NCBI RefSeq assembly: GCF_949987535.1
Contig: NC_080067.1
Location: 82,361,985 to 82,425,984 of the forward strand
Source: Balaenoptera acutorostrata
Taxonomy: Eukaryota; Chordata; Mammalia; Artiodactyla; Balaenopteridae
Length of the DNA stretch: 64,000 bases
Reading direction: 5' to 3'
In this document: in pieces, positions 11,563 to 25,800 of the stretch
Position numbering within the stretch: position 1 is the stretch's first letter
Layout of the letters: the number at the start of each line of letters is the position of its first letter
Made by a program: the position numbers and the translations under genes
The notes under the pieces: generated by a model
Databases searched by the model: none
What the model was told of the DNA's origin: nothing
What the model saw: only the letters and a program-made list of their open reading frames with translations

Positions 11563-14500
11563 CTGCAAAAACAAAATAAAAATTACTTTTTTTTCTGGTG
11601 CAAGCCCATTTCCAAAAACAATCCATTGGGATAGGATATGAAAACATTTACGCACAAATGGTCAAAATTTTCAAAAGTGGCATATAAAAATTCTCAAGAG
11701 TCCTAAAATAGAAACATAAAATACATTATAAGAACCAGGGAGTGTGAGGTAGAGGAAGGCTACCAGGTTTCCTCCATATCTGGGCCTCCTCATCAGTTAT
11801 ATCTTATCCAAGAGAAGATGAAAGCCAATGGAAACAAATTTCCATGTAATGTAAAAAGGGTCTCTTCTCGCTACTAAAGAAACCAAATAAAAATGTACAA
11901 CACCCCAGGGACTTCCCTGGTGGCGCAGTGGTTTAAGAATCCACCTGCCAGTGCAGGGGACATGGGTTTGATCCCTGGTCCAGGAAGATCCCACATGCTG
12001 TGGAGCAACTAAGCCCATGTGCCACAACTACTGAGCCTGCACTCTAGAGCCTGTGAGCCACAACTATTGAGCCCATGTGCCACAATTACTGAAGCCCATG
12101 TGCCTACAGCCCGTGCTCCGCAACAAGAGAAGCCACTGCAATGAGAAGCCCATGCACCGCAATGAAGAGTAGCCCCTGCTCGCCACAGCTAGAGAAAGCC
12201 TGCATGCTGAAATGGAGATCCAATGCAGCCAAAAATAAATAAATTAATTAATTTAAAAAAAAGTACAACACCCCAGTGGCCTATAAAGTTAAGCCTGCTT
12301 GCTAGGATTACTATTTGACTCAAATAAATATTGACAAACTTTACTATCTAGTAAGCACATTATGGAACTGTCCAATAAAGTCTTTGGCATGATTTAAAAA
12401 AAAAAAAAAAAGACAACCCAAACTGAAAAGCTACTGTCCACTAGAGTGTGCTAAATCTCAATGAGGAAATTCAGTCATACATGCTATGCTAGAAAAAAAA
12501 CCACCCAGAGGAAAAACAGAGATAGATTATTCATAGAATATTTCTTTTAAAAGAAAACTAATAGAGACATGTAACAAACCCTTTTTTTCTATTCCTTTTT
12601 GATTCCTCTTAAATATCTATATTTATCATTTCTTTCAATGTTTTTATGAAGTAAAACATAAAGCCCAGGCAGGAGCATCAAATTTCTTTCTTCTAGGTAG
12701 AAACATTAAATTTGGCCCTTATTTTAGAAAAAAATCTCTTTATACAATAAAAATTTCCAGAAGACATGGGAGTGTCTCTCACGACCATGTCTTCAGGAAA
12801 TAATATGAAGAGAAAATTGCTTTTCCATTTGCTATTGGACAACAGAAGTGCCTGTAAGGCAGAGGGTGAGGGGCTTATCCTAGTGAGGATCTTAAAATAG
12901 AAACCATTAATCTGTCTGGGATGGTTAGGCCAGTTCAATCCCAGAGGCAGGGAAGGTCAACACAAAACCCTTCTACTTTAATGATTCTAAGACTTTTAAA
13001 TAAGTTCTGCTTGATTGTTTTTTTCTTCAGTCCATTAAATGATCTTTTTTGATTATAAAAGTTCATGTTCATTGGAGAGAATCTGAAACAGAATGTTACA
13101 AATAAGAAACTCGTATAGTCCATAATATTACAACTTTGGGAGAATTACTGTTAATCATTTAGGTACTTCCTTCCAATCCTTTCTGTACAAAAATATATGT
13201 ACATTAAAAAAATGGAATCATAGTTTTACATACTGCTTTCTAGTACTTCACACTATATCATAAACATGTTCTCAAAATACTAAATATTTCTCAACTACTT
13301 AATTTGTAATAATTATATAACCTTTAATTGTGGGACTATATAATAATTTAATTACTATCTTACAATTGAATACTGTATTTTCCCTAAATTTACACTATCA
13401 CTTTACAACTCTCTTAATTGCCTTTGGAACACTTAAAAGCATGTTTCTGGACTCAACCAGATCTCGGTTCAAATCTTTACTTATTAGCTGTACGATCATG
13501 GACTATTTATTTAACTTCAATTCCCTTTTTTGAAAATAAAAGTTGTAGAGATTCAATGAAATAACACTGGCAAAAATATAACAGTAACTGACACAGAGTA
13601 AGTATTCAAAAACATTCTCTAACTTCTCTTTCCCAGAGGTTACTGTCTGCATCATTCATCAGATAATTAGGATTACTTTTCAATATTGTTTAAATCTCTA
13701 ATGTACTGGCCTTGTCTTCTCAATGAGATCCTAACCTTCCTTCAGGGCAGAAACTAAATCTTAACTACTTGCATGAAACTGTGCACATAGTAGGAATCCA
13801 ACAAATGCATGACAAATTGAATTCAGCTTTGAAAAATCTTTATTTCCCCTTGCTAAAGAGAATATCTATAAACATATTCTTCCATTCAATAAATAGTCAT
13901 TCATTAAACACTTATGGGCCAAGTACTGTGTCACTAGACCAAGGACAGAAAACAAGTCAACACCAACTCAAGAAGCTCAACTCTAACCAGGAAGGCAGAT
14001 ACAAAGAACAACAATTCCCACCTGAAGTGGTAACTGATGGGATAGGAGTGTGTACAGGGTACTAAAGGAGCCTACTGGAGACACATTTAATTCTACCTAA
14101 AAGGATCAGGGAAGGTTTGGCACAGAAAATAAAGCTTAATTTGCATCTTGAAGGACGGACTAGTAGACAAGGTAGGAAGAGAATTCCAGGCAAAGGGAGT
14201 AGCTTGTGCAGTTTCAAGAAGGAAGAGGCTAGGATGACTCCAAGGTCTCCTATTCAGGCAACATTTAAATGATACCATTCACCAAGTTGGGGATATAGGA
14301 GGAAAAGTAGGTCTGAGAGCAGAAAAAACTGAGTTCATTTTGGACAAGGCATTATGGAGTTGCTAGTGACATATCCAAATAATTATGTTTAGTAGACATT
14401 TAAGTCAGCTTCAGGGAACAGTTTAACCTAGAGCTCTAGTTTAGTTGTCATATATTTAAATAGTAGTTAAATGAAATAAAGGACTATGACAACCGAATGC

Positions 14501-17500
14501 AAAGCTTAATTCTTGATTGGCTGATAGACTGGAGAGAGAAAAAAGTATATATAAAGGATATTCGGGGTCAATTTTGAATTGTGAAATTTGAATATAGATT
14601 TTATATTAGCTAATACTGCACTGATCTTCAATGTCTTTGGTGTAAGAATGGTATTGTGATTATGCAGGAGAATGTCCTAGTCCTTAAGACAGACATACTG
14701 AATAATTTTGGAATAAAATGTCATAATATCTACAATTTTACTTTCCAGTGATTCAGAAAAAAAAGAAAAGAAAGAGATAAAGGAAGAAAGGTAGGTATGT
14801 ATACAGGTAGATGTTAATTGTATTTTTTTTTAAACCTTTCTGGAAGTTTGAATTCTTTCAGAATAAACTGTTGTGTGGTGGGGGAAAACAGGGATACAAA
14901 TGAAAATAAAAATGCTATGCAGTCACTAAAAAGAATCTCTACATACTGCTATGAAATGATCTACACATTGTCAGGTGGAAAAAGATGCAAATCACTATGA
15001 ACAGTATACCGCCATTTATAAAGGAATAATTTTAAAAGAATAATTATATAAGTAAATATATAAATACATATGTATTAGCATATGCACATAATCGCTCTAG
15101 AAGGATACACTAGTGGTTGACTCTGGGGAGGAGAAATGGGAAGAGAATTACTTACTGTGAAAATTAAAGGCTTTGAAATTTACCATGTACACATTTTACT
15201 GTGTGTATGCGTGACTGTGGATATTTGTGGATATACATGTATTAACTCTAAGTTATGAAAATATCCAAGGAGAAGGTATAGAGTTAGAAGAATATAAAGC
15301 CCAGGACATGACACAAACGCTACTATTTAAAGGACAGGTGGGGGCTTCCCTGGTGGCACAGTGGTTGAGAATCTGCCTGCCAATGCAGGGGACATGGGTT
15401 CGAGCCCTGGTCTGGGAAGATCCCACATGCCGTGGAGCAACTGGGCCTGTGAGCCACAACTACTGAGCCTGCGCGTCTGGAGCCTGTGCTCCGCAACAAG
15501 AGAGGCGCGATAGTGAGAGGCCCGCACACCACGATGAAGAGTGGCCCCCGCTCACCGCAACTAGAGAAAGCCCTCGCACAGAAACAAAGACCCAAAAACA
15601 GCCAAAAATAAATAACTAAATAAGTAAATTAAAGGACAGGTGGAGGAAGAAAGTTTACCAAATAAACTGAGGAACAAGAAGAGATAGGAAAAAAATACAA
15701 CAGGAGAAAATTGTTTCACAGAACTGAAGGAATGAGATAATGTCAAGAAGAAAACTGTAACACATCAAACTATTAATAGTGATCTGTTTCATTTGCTTCT
15801 AAATTTTCTAAAATAAACATTATTTTTGAATTTAAACAATGAGTTATTTTCAAAAGGAAGAACTGAACAGTGTGTGAGATGAGACAGAGAGGACACATCA
15901 AACAAGGCCTCAAGAGTGGCTGCAATATTTGGCAACCAGGACACTGGTGAACTTAATGGTCGATGTTTGAAAGAATTATGAGGGTGGAAAGAGATCACAG
16001 TAAACTAAGAGAACAGAGGTAAGGGAACGGGGGCAACAGGCATAGCCTATGCTTTCAAAATATTAGAAGGGAACATACATCAAGAGGTTTTTTTAGTGTT
16101 TTTTGTTCGTTTTTTAAAGATCAGCAGGCTATAACATATTTATGAGCTGAGAGAACAGAGCCAGTGGAGAGGAAGCAGATGAAAAACAGATGAATAGCTA
16201 GAGGTTGGGGAAACATGGGGCAGAAGTTTAGAGAATGGACAGAAGTGGGAGTTGGGTGGGCGCAGGGTGGACACGAGAAGGGATAAAGGTGGGGCGGGGA
16301 AGGAAGGGCTGAGGTAAGGAGTTCAAATTTTTAAAAATCACATTCACATTCAGAGGATGCTAGATTACCAATATTGCTTGAAAAATAACAAATAAAGGGA
16401 AAGAATTTTTTTTAAGGTGAGGATAAAGAGGTAAGCAGAAGTTTCATATAATAGCCATACAATGTATTAGAATGATACTATTTAAATGTTTGTAATAATT
16501 CGGAAAAATTCACTTTTTAATCTTAGGTGAAAAAAAGGACACAAAGTTACATAATGGATATGATATGTATATATATGGTATATATTAATAAAATAAGAAA
16601 ATTTGGGATTTTTCTTTTCTTCTTTATACATTTTCCCCCAATTCTTTAACAATGAGCATAGAACTCAGGAAAAATATATTTATTTTTTTAGAAGAAAGCA
16701 AGCAATGCATCTTAGCATAGATATTACGCTACTAAATAAGTCCAAACTTCCAGTGAGCTTTAATAGGTATGTAATTTCTTTAAAAGGTAGTAACAAATCT
16801 ACTGGAAATAAAGAACTCAAGGAATAAAAGCAAGTTGATTACTTTTAGTTGTAGTATCCATTACAAACAATTTTAGAATCAGAGAGTCTTAGAACCTTAG
16901 TACTGAAGTGGTCCTTGAGCCTATGTAGTCTAAAACTTTCCTCTTGGGGCTTCCCTGGTGGCGCAGTGGTTGAGAATCTGCCTGCTAATGCAGGAGACAC
17001 GGGTTCGAGCCCTGGTCTGGGAGGATCCCACATGCCGCGGAGCGGCTGGGCCCGTGAGCCACGGCTGCTGAGCCTGCGCTTCTGGAGCCTGTGCCCCGCG
17101 ACGGGAGGGGCCGCGATAGTGAAAGGCCCGCGCACCGCGATGAAGAGCGGTCCCCGCACCGCGATGAAGAGTGGCCCCCACTTGCCGCAACTGGAGAAAG
17201 CCCTCGCACGAACCAAAGACCCAGCACAGCCAAAAATAAATAAATAAATAAATAAATAAAAATTAAAAACAAACAAACAAACAAAAAAAAACTTTCCTCT
17301 TGCAGAAAAGAAAAATGAGATCCAAGAAGATAAAATAACCAATCTAAGGTCACAAAGTTAGTTAACTGGCAGATGGGACCCAGGTATTCTGACTTCCAGG
17401 TCAGCATGTCTACTGCTGTATCAGAATACTCAAATTTTTTCCTAATGTACCACATGCGAATTACTTCTAGGTTGGCATCAGCTTAATTAAGATCATTGCT

Positions 17501-19782
17501 TCAAGCCTGATCCTTAAAGGAACACAGGAAAAATAAACCCAATGTGATAAAAGCTTATACATTTGTGAGGTGTCAATTCACAATAAACTTATTAACATCT
17601 CTAAACTCAGAACAAAGTATGGAAATGAGTGAAAATAATCTAATTTACACATTACTGTGAACACCAAATCAAATTTACCAACATAATAAAAAAAAACTGT
17701 ATTTATCCTAAACCTCCTCAGTCTGAACTCAGATACCAAAGAAAAACTTCAGCACTACATATTTTAATAAATCCCTCCTTATCACCCTAAGAGGCAGTTA
17801 TTTATCTAGAAGAAACAAACTTGTGCTGAATCTTCAAACAACATTATACAGGAATGTTGGTTCATGTGGGTTCTGAAATTTAAATGTGCCTCAGGCACCA
17901 AGCTACATACTAGAAGATAAACGTGGCAATCGTTTTTAGCATTTGAGAAGAGTATTTAGAATTCACAGCCTTAAGAAAGCAAACTTTAAATTAATATCGA
18001 TATAATGCTCACACTCAGGAAATACACTACACATTTTCAGCTAGATCTAAAAATATGATCCCCAAATAAATCCTTTGCTCTTAAATCAAGTATTAAAGAA
18101 ATGTTGAGGGCTTCCCTGGTGGCGCAGTGGTTGAGAATCTGCCTGCTAATGCAGGGGACACGGGTTCGAGCCCTGGTCTGGGAAGATCCCACATGCCACG
18201 GAGCAGCTGGGCCCGTGAGCCACAATTGCTGAGCCTGCGCGTCTGGAGCCTGTGCCCCGTGACGGGAGGGGCCGCGATAGAGAAAGGCCCGCGCACCGCG
18301 ATGAAGAGCGGTCCCCGCACCGCGATGAAGAGTGGCCCCCGCTTGCCGCAACTGGAGAAAGCCCTCGCACGAACCGAAGACCCAACACAGCCAAAAATAA
18401 ATAAATAAATAAATAAATAAATAAGAAAATCCTTTAAAAAAAAAAAAAAAAAAAAAAAAAGAAATGTTGAGGCCACTTAATTTAGGTACTGTCTTTCCAC
18501 CTCCTCTATCACCACCATGATCTATCTGAGTTAACACCAATACAGGTAACTTCAGAACAGATAAAAGTTTAAGCCCCACGTCCTGGATTTTGCATTCAAG
18601 TCTACACAGCAGACTACCTCAAAAAGATCTACTTCACTGACCAAAAATTATCTATAGCGACTCTAGAGATTATTCCTAACACAAAGTACAATGATGAACC
18701 AGAGAGAAGGCTAAGAGTATGTCTTAAGTTCAATGGCTTTAGTGAGAATAAAAAGGACCTTTTAACCAGTACAAGTCATGAACAATGATAAAATAGGTGC
18801 TCATGTGGGAAAATTAAAAGGGAGAGAACTCAGGTCCCTAATTTTGTGTATATTTTCTTTCAGGTTAATTCAAGCTATAAAGGATGTACTCGCTGAAATT
18901 AATCTAGTTTGCACCCTTAATCCTATCCTGCTAAGAGGTCTAAGTTTATCACAGTGCCCTCTGCATTCTGACGTTCATCTCCATTTGTTTGCCTATGGTC
19001 CATTCCATCTTTTAGGACATGGAATCCAACACTACATAGTACTTCCTCATTATTCTCATAACAAGACAAGGAAACATATCTCCAAGCACCAGTCACTTAC
19101 CAGAACATTCTCTCTATGCAGATGTAAAATCCCCGATAACTGGAACAATGGGATCTCTACTTTTGGTCCAGTGAATTTCCAAAAGTAGTATTTCTCATTT
19201 AGGTGAGAGGATCAGAATTTGCTGGAAAATACCTTAAAACTACCTATGAGTGACAAAGTACCTGTGGACTACATTCCCCCAACTTTGCACTCTCGTTTCC
19301 TCACTGCTCTCTTAAAGCATCACTGTTTTAGGAACCTCAACTGTTGATGAGTTGATGAGTGTATGTGGGTTATGGCAGAACAAAGATTTAAAACAATGCT
19401 AAGAGAACAACATAACTAGGTGCCCCTAGTTCCCAGATAGCTAAAAATCCCATATGGACCAATTTACAGTTCCCTGGGTCAAGTGAGAAAGCAGTGCTGT
19501 TGGGGTGAATTTAGTCTAGGACGACAGTGAAAAAGAAAGAATTCTGTATCAACCATCAGAAAGACACATCTTCAAAGATACAAGCATCCAGAGAGTGCCC
19601 AAATTATAAATGATCTACTAATGAAAAAGACCACTCTAACCTTTTCCTCATTCATAATGTACCCCATGCTGCTTTCACACCCTACCACCACAGTTTTAAG
19701 GAACTATTTAAAACAAACAAACAAACAAAAAAAACCTTGAAGCTTCTAGAGAAATTGTAGATTCTAAGACAGAGGCAAGAAG

Positions 19783-19830
<48 letters not shown>

Positions 19831-22800
19831 TGTGAATAGACTGCTATCTTTAGAGCAGTTTTAGGTTTACAGAAAATTAAGCAGATGGTACAGAGTTCCC
19901 ATATAACCATTCTTTCCCCTACCCAGTTTCCTCTATCATTAACATCTTGCATTAATGTAGTACAACTGATGAGCCAATAGTGACATACTATTATTAATTA
20001 AAGTCCATGGTTTACATTAGGGCCCACTCTGTGTTGTACGTTCTATCGCTTTTGACAAATGTATAATGACATAACCACTATTACAGTAACATACAGAACA
20101 GATTCACTGCCCTAAAAATCTCATGCTCCTACTATTTATCCCTTCTTCTCTCCCTCCAAATCTTTTCATTTACTGTCTTTAGAGTTTTGCCTTTTTCAAA
20201 ATGTCATACAGTTGGAATCATATAGTATATAGTTTTTTCAAACTGGCTTCTTTCATTAAGCAATATGAACTTAAGGTTTAGCCATGTCTTTTTCTGGCTT
20301 GATAGCTCACTTTTCATATATTACTGAATAATATTCCATTGTATGGATTGCTGAAGTTTGTTTATCCATTCACTTTTTTTTTAAATGATGGATTTATTTG
20401 GGTGTATTTGCCTCTTTTTTTTTTGGCCACGCCACACGGCGTGTGGGACCTTAGTTCCCCGACCAGGGATTGAACCCACGCCCCCTACATTGGAAGCACG
20501 GAGTCTTAACCACTGGACCATCAGGGAAGTCCCTATCCATTCACCTTTTGAAGGGCATCTTAATTGCGTCCAGCTTTTTGAAATTACAAATAAAGCTGAT
20601 ACAAACATTCATGCGCAAGTTTTTGTGTGGATGTAAGTTTTCTGCTCATTTGGGTATATAATACCTAGAAGCATGACTCCTAGATCATATGATAAGTCTA
20701 TGTTCAGCTTTGTGTGAAACAGCCAAACTGTCTTCCAAAGTGACTGTATGATTTTGATTTCCCATCAGCAATGAATGAGAGTTCCTATTGTTCCATTTCC
20801 TCATTGGCATTTGGTATTATCAGTTTTTTGGATTTTGCCATTCTAATAGATGTTCAGTGGTATGTTACTGCTGTTTCAATGTTCATTTTCTTAATGACAT
20901 ATGATGTTGAGCATCTTTGTATATGCTTATTTGCCTCTTGTATATCTACTTTGTTAAGGTGTCTGTTCAGTTCTTTAGCCCATTTTTTTTTTAATTATTA
21001 GCACCTTTAATTATTATTTATTTATTTATTTATTTGGCTGTGTTGGGTCTTCGTTTCTGTGCGAGGGCTTCGCCTAGCCACGGCAAGCGGGGGCCACTCT
21101 TCATCGTGGTGCGCGGGCCTCTCACCATCGTGGCCTCTCTTGTTGCGGAGCACAGGCTCCAGATGCGCAGGCTCAGTAGTTGTGGCTCACGGGCCCAGTT
21201 GCTCCGCGGCATGTGGGATCTTCCCAGACCAGGGCTCGAACCCGTGTCCCCTGCATTAGCAGGCAGATTCTCAACCACTGCGCCACCAGGGAAGCCCTAG
21301 CCCATTTTTTAATTGGGTTGTTTGCTTTCTTCAATTTTAGAGTTCTTTGTATATTTTAGATACAAGCCCTTGTCAGATGTGTCTTGCAAATATTTTAATA
21401 TTTTCTTCTAGCTTATGGCTTATCTTTTTCATTCCCTTAAAAATGTCCTTTGCAGTTTTAAAATTGAGTCCAACTTACCAATTTTTTCTCTCATGGATCA
21501 TGCTTTTGGTATTGATCTAAAAATTCATCACCACACCCATGGTCCCCTAGGTTTTCTCCTGTTACCTTTTATAAGTTTTATAGTTTTGTGTTTTACATTT
21601 AGGTCTGTGATCCATTTTGAGTTAACTTTTTTGTAAAAGGTGTAAGATCTGTGTCTAGCTTCTTTTTTTTTTGCACGTGGATGTGCAGCTGTCCAGTACC
21701 ATTCATTGAAAAGAAAATTTTCTCCACTGAATTGCTTTTGTTGCTTTGTCAAAGATCAGTTGATTATATTTGTGTGGGTCTATTTCTAGGCTCTCTATTC
21801 TGTTCCATTGGCTAAATTATTTGTTTATTCTTTTGTCAGTAGCACACTGTCTTAATTATAGCTTAACAGTAAGTCTTGAGATTGGATAGCATCAGTCCTC
21901 TGACTTTGTTTTCTTCAGTATTGTGTTGGTTATTCTGGGTCTTTTGCCTTTCCATATAAACTTTAAAATCACTTTGTCAATATCCACAAAATAACTTGCT
22001 GGGATTTTGATTGGGATTGTGTTGAATCTACAGATCAAGTTGAGAAGAACCAACATCCTAACAATTTTGAGTCTTCCTATCCATGAACATGGTACACCTT
22101 CTTTTATTTCTTTTATCAGAGTTTTATGGTTTCCCCATATAGATCTATGTATTTTGCTAGATTTATTCTTAAGTGTTTCATTTTGGGGGGGGGGTGCCAA
22201 TATAAATGGAATTGTAATTTTAATTTCAAATTTCAATTGTTCCCTGCTGATATATAAGAAAGCAATTGACATTTATGCATTAACTTTGGATCCTGTGGCC
22301 TTGCTACAATCACTTATTAGTTCTAGGAGTTTGTTGATTCTTTGGGATTTTCTATATAAATAATCATACCATCTATGAATAAAGGCAGCTGTATTTCCTC
22401 CTTCCCAAACTGTATACTTTTTCTTTTCTTTGTCTTATTGCATTAACTAGGTCTTCCAATGTTGAATAGGAGTGGTGATAGGGGACATCCTTGTCTTGTT
22501 CCCAATCTTAGGAAGAAAACATCTAGTTTCTCATCAATTATGATGTTAGCTGTAGGGTTTCTGTAGATATTCCTTATCAAGTCGAGGAAGTTCCCCTTTA
22601 TTCCTAGTTTGCTGTGAGTTTTATCATGATTTTGTCAAATGCTTTTTCTGACAAAAATGCATGATACGACCATATGATTTTTCTTCTTTAGCCTGTTGAT
22701 GTGATAGATTGTATTAACTGATTTTCAGATGTTGAATCAGCCTTGCAAAACTGGAATAAAACCCACTTGGCTGTAGTGTATAATACTTTTTATACATTGT

Positions 22801-25800
22801 TGGATTCAATGTGCTAATATTTTGTTGAGGGTTTTTGCATCTATGTTCATGAGAGATACTGGTTTGTAACGCTGCCTTTTTAAAATATAAGTAGGCTGAG
22901 AAATCTCAGAGGTATCAGTCAGTTACACATAGGTGGTAGTTTAATCAGATTACTATTCTTCTGAAAATCTCAACGGTGATGAGGCAAAGACATTACTGAT
23001 CAGAGGGAGAACAGGAAACACTTAGGAATCAAGGCAGGCATTAGTTGGGGACAGCAGCTCAAAAGCCATGAAAAGCTGTAGTTTATACTACTTGCTTAGT
23101 TTTTTTTAAAATTTATTTTACTGAAGTATACTTGATTTACAATGTTGCATTAATTTCTGCTGTACAGCTAAGTGATTCAGATATACATATACATACATTT
23201 TAAAAATATCCTTTTCCATTATGGTTTATCACAGGATATTGAATATAGTTCCCTGTGCTATATAGTAGGACCTTGTTGTTCATCCATTCTATACTACTTG
23301 CTTAGTTTTGAAGTTGTGAATCAGAGGAAAGAAATAGTCCAGGAAGAGAAGGGATAGGATATGAGTGCCTGAAAAAATTGTGAGATATGACAGCCTTGCC
23401 TGAATTTTAACTTAAAAATCATGTGGCCTAAACCCCAGGTTCTGCAACTTATGTACTGTCTTCTAAGTCAGGGATGGTAAGGCTCTCCTTTCCTCTACCC
23501 AGGCCTGCTCCCTCCCCTTATTAGTTTCCCAATTTCAAACAACCAGAGAATTATTTTAACAATAAAATTTTAACCTCACAGAACCACCTTCATAATTTTT
23601 GACAACTCTAAATACTAATTATACCTTTATTTATTAAGATATGTCATAAAGGTGACTTTTATTAAAATTACTTTCTTTTACAAGGAAATTTTTATATCTC
23701 TACCATTAATAGAAACTAGTATCCCTTAACAAACACAGACACTATACATTAATATACATTAAATACATAACTCTTAAAATTAAAAATGTTTATCTCTCTA
23801 CCACCTAAAGTCATCTACTGTGTAACCAGGTGTAAATGTGTCCCATACTTAGAGAAATACTCATCAACTCCACCTTTCTCCTTCATTTTATAAGCAATGA
23901 AACTGAGGACCAGAAAGTAAGGTGAGCTACTCAAGGTCACCGAGCTAATCAGTAGCTCAGCTGGAGCCAACCCCCTCTCTCGCTCTCTTCCACAAACAAA
24001 AATCAACTCTTCACACTCCTATGCTACTGTTCTTTCCACTACATCAAGTTAAAAAAAAAAGGCAAGAGAGGATCTTATTTATTAGTATTTTCAGTCAGCC
24101 ATTTCCAAATTGCCTGTTTCTTTTTGGCAGGTTGTTTAACTAGCTCGAAATTGAAATCCTGCTGGAATAAAGCTAACTGGCTAAGAAACAGGGGCACGAA
24201 TGACAAGAGACAGTAGCCAGCTGTCCTGTGCCTGAAAGGGAAGAGGGGCTTTACCTGCAGGACCAGGATGTTCGGGAGAGGAATTCGGAAGTCATGAGAA
24301 GACCCCCAACCCCCTGGAGGCAAAGCTCAGCTGCCTGGAACCTGTGATGTCCTCTGCTATTGGCTTCAGATGGCTGAGGATGTTCAGAGGGTACTCAAAA
24401 TGGCACTCTCTTGAGTATTCCCCCAAACTAACAGCTATTTAAAAACAGAATAGAAGGTGTCTTGATTGGGTTTTTACAAATGATATTCTTGGCTTAATAC
24501 TGGCCAAAAACAGAGAACTAATTCACAACGTGGAAGTGTCAAAAAAATCTTCAGAGAAAGTGAGTAGAAACAGGGAAAGGAAGGCTGAGATGTGCTTAAC
24601 TTTAAGAAAGGGAGTTTCAAAAGTTTACAAAAAGAATAAGAGAAAAAGTATACTCTGATAGCTTTAGTATCTGGACGAAACTCCTCTGGAAAACAAAATA
24701 GTCGGCAATATCTGAAGAAATTAGTGATTTCACAGGCAGCCACCAGTAAAAAAGGAAAAGGAACAGATAACTAGGTAGGAATACCCAGCGGTAGGACAAA
24801 AACCTGCCCATGAATGCCCTCTTCTTTCTTCTACTCCTCTCTGTCCACTCAGATCCTTCTAGGTCCTGCTCACCCCTCCCAGAGTTTCCCTCACCACAGA
24901 GCTTCCTTCGCCTATCCTGACTCACACTGACCACTCCTCTTCCAAACTTTCTGTACTTGACATTTGTTTGTGGACTTCTTTGCCTCCCCAATTCAATCTG
25001 GGTCTGAGACTGCAGCGCCCTCGTCACACGTATTTTGGTGTCCCCAGAATAACTCTAAACAGTACCTCCTGGGAGAGTAGATAATAAATAAATATGTGTT
25101 AATTAGGTCAAAGAAGTCAACTAGAAATCAGTGTTTTTAGAGGAAGGGGAAACTAGAGTAGGTATAAAGAATACAAAACCTGAGCATGCATTTTAAGTTG
25201 TACTAATACCCAAATCAATTTAAATCAATTGTGTAACAAGTAGAATCAAAAGGCATAGTCACCTGAAATTGCAAAAATAGCACAGTACCTGCAGGAGACT
25301 TTCTATGGCATGAAAGCCTCGAATTAAATTCAGAGCTGCGCATAAAAGACTAAGGATAAATGCCACAATCCCTGACAGAGTTGCTGGTTCCAGTCGCTGG
25401 TGAGCTGGAAAATAAAAGAAGTGATTAGGAATAAACATCAATATCTCACGTCAATACCTACATGTATGTAAAATGAAATTCACTGCTCAATTTAAAGGGG
25501 TCAAATACTGATGAATCTTCATAAAATCATTTAATAATGCACCTTATAAATTAAATATTTTTTAAAATGCAAAATGTCTGACATGACAGCTTCATTCCCC
25601 TGAACTCAAATTAACTTCTTTTTCTCTACACTTTTAACAAAGACACCTAATTTGCATTTGGGGTATATAGTGCTAAGGCTAAGGGGTCCTCATATCTGGC
25701 AGTAAATCATATAGGAAAAACCCTTATGCCTAAATATGTCTACCATTTACAAGTAGCTGCAAATATTTGCAAAGGTGACTCTGCTCAGAAATTCACTGCA

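Larger units (their letters stand above)
19838..22880 (-). mobile_element. Old L1, 3' half, minus strand, with two SINEs inserted
   Basis: Antisense 3' UTR ('cagttttaggtttacagaaa', then 'cctagaagcatgactcctag') followed by antisense ORF2. The minus-strand ORF at 22272-21892 contains [14 protein letters not shown] and [11 protein letters not shown], which are typical ORF2 C-terminal motifs. Many stops and frame changes. SINEs at 20374-20533 and 20989-21297 interrupt it; removing them restores the L1 order. Confidence 0.85.

Noticed and set aside
16845..17342. ORFs of 90-180 residues on either strand across the long SINEs (16.9, 18.1, 21.0, 30.4 and 32.6 kb) with similar predicted peptides
   Set aside because: They are translations of the CHR SINE body and its reverse complement. 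They recur only because the SINE recurs, and they have no start context, splice sites or relation to a protein family.
19787..19834. Tandem repeats considered as a CRISPR-like or satellite array
   Set aside because: This is a simple TG dinucleotide microsatellite. No spaced direct repeats of array type exist in the window.
22183..22196. Run of nine G residues considered as a G-quadruplex
   Set aside because: A single G-run without further G-tracts nearby; it does not meet the four-tract pattern.
24617..25027. 136-residue minus-strand ORF considered as an extra exon or gene
   Set aside because: No flanking splice sites in frame, no recognisable family, and the region resembles an L2 3' end on the opposite strand.
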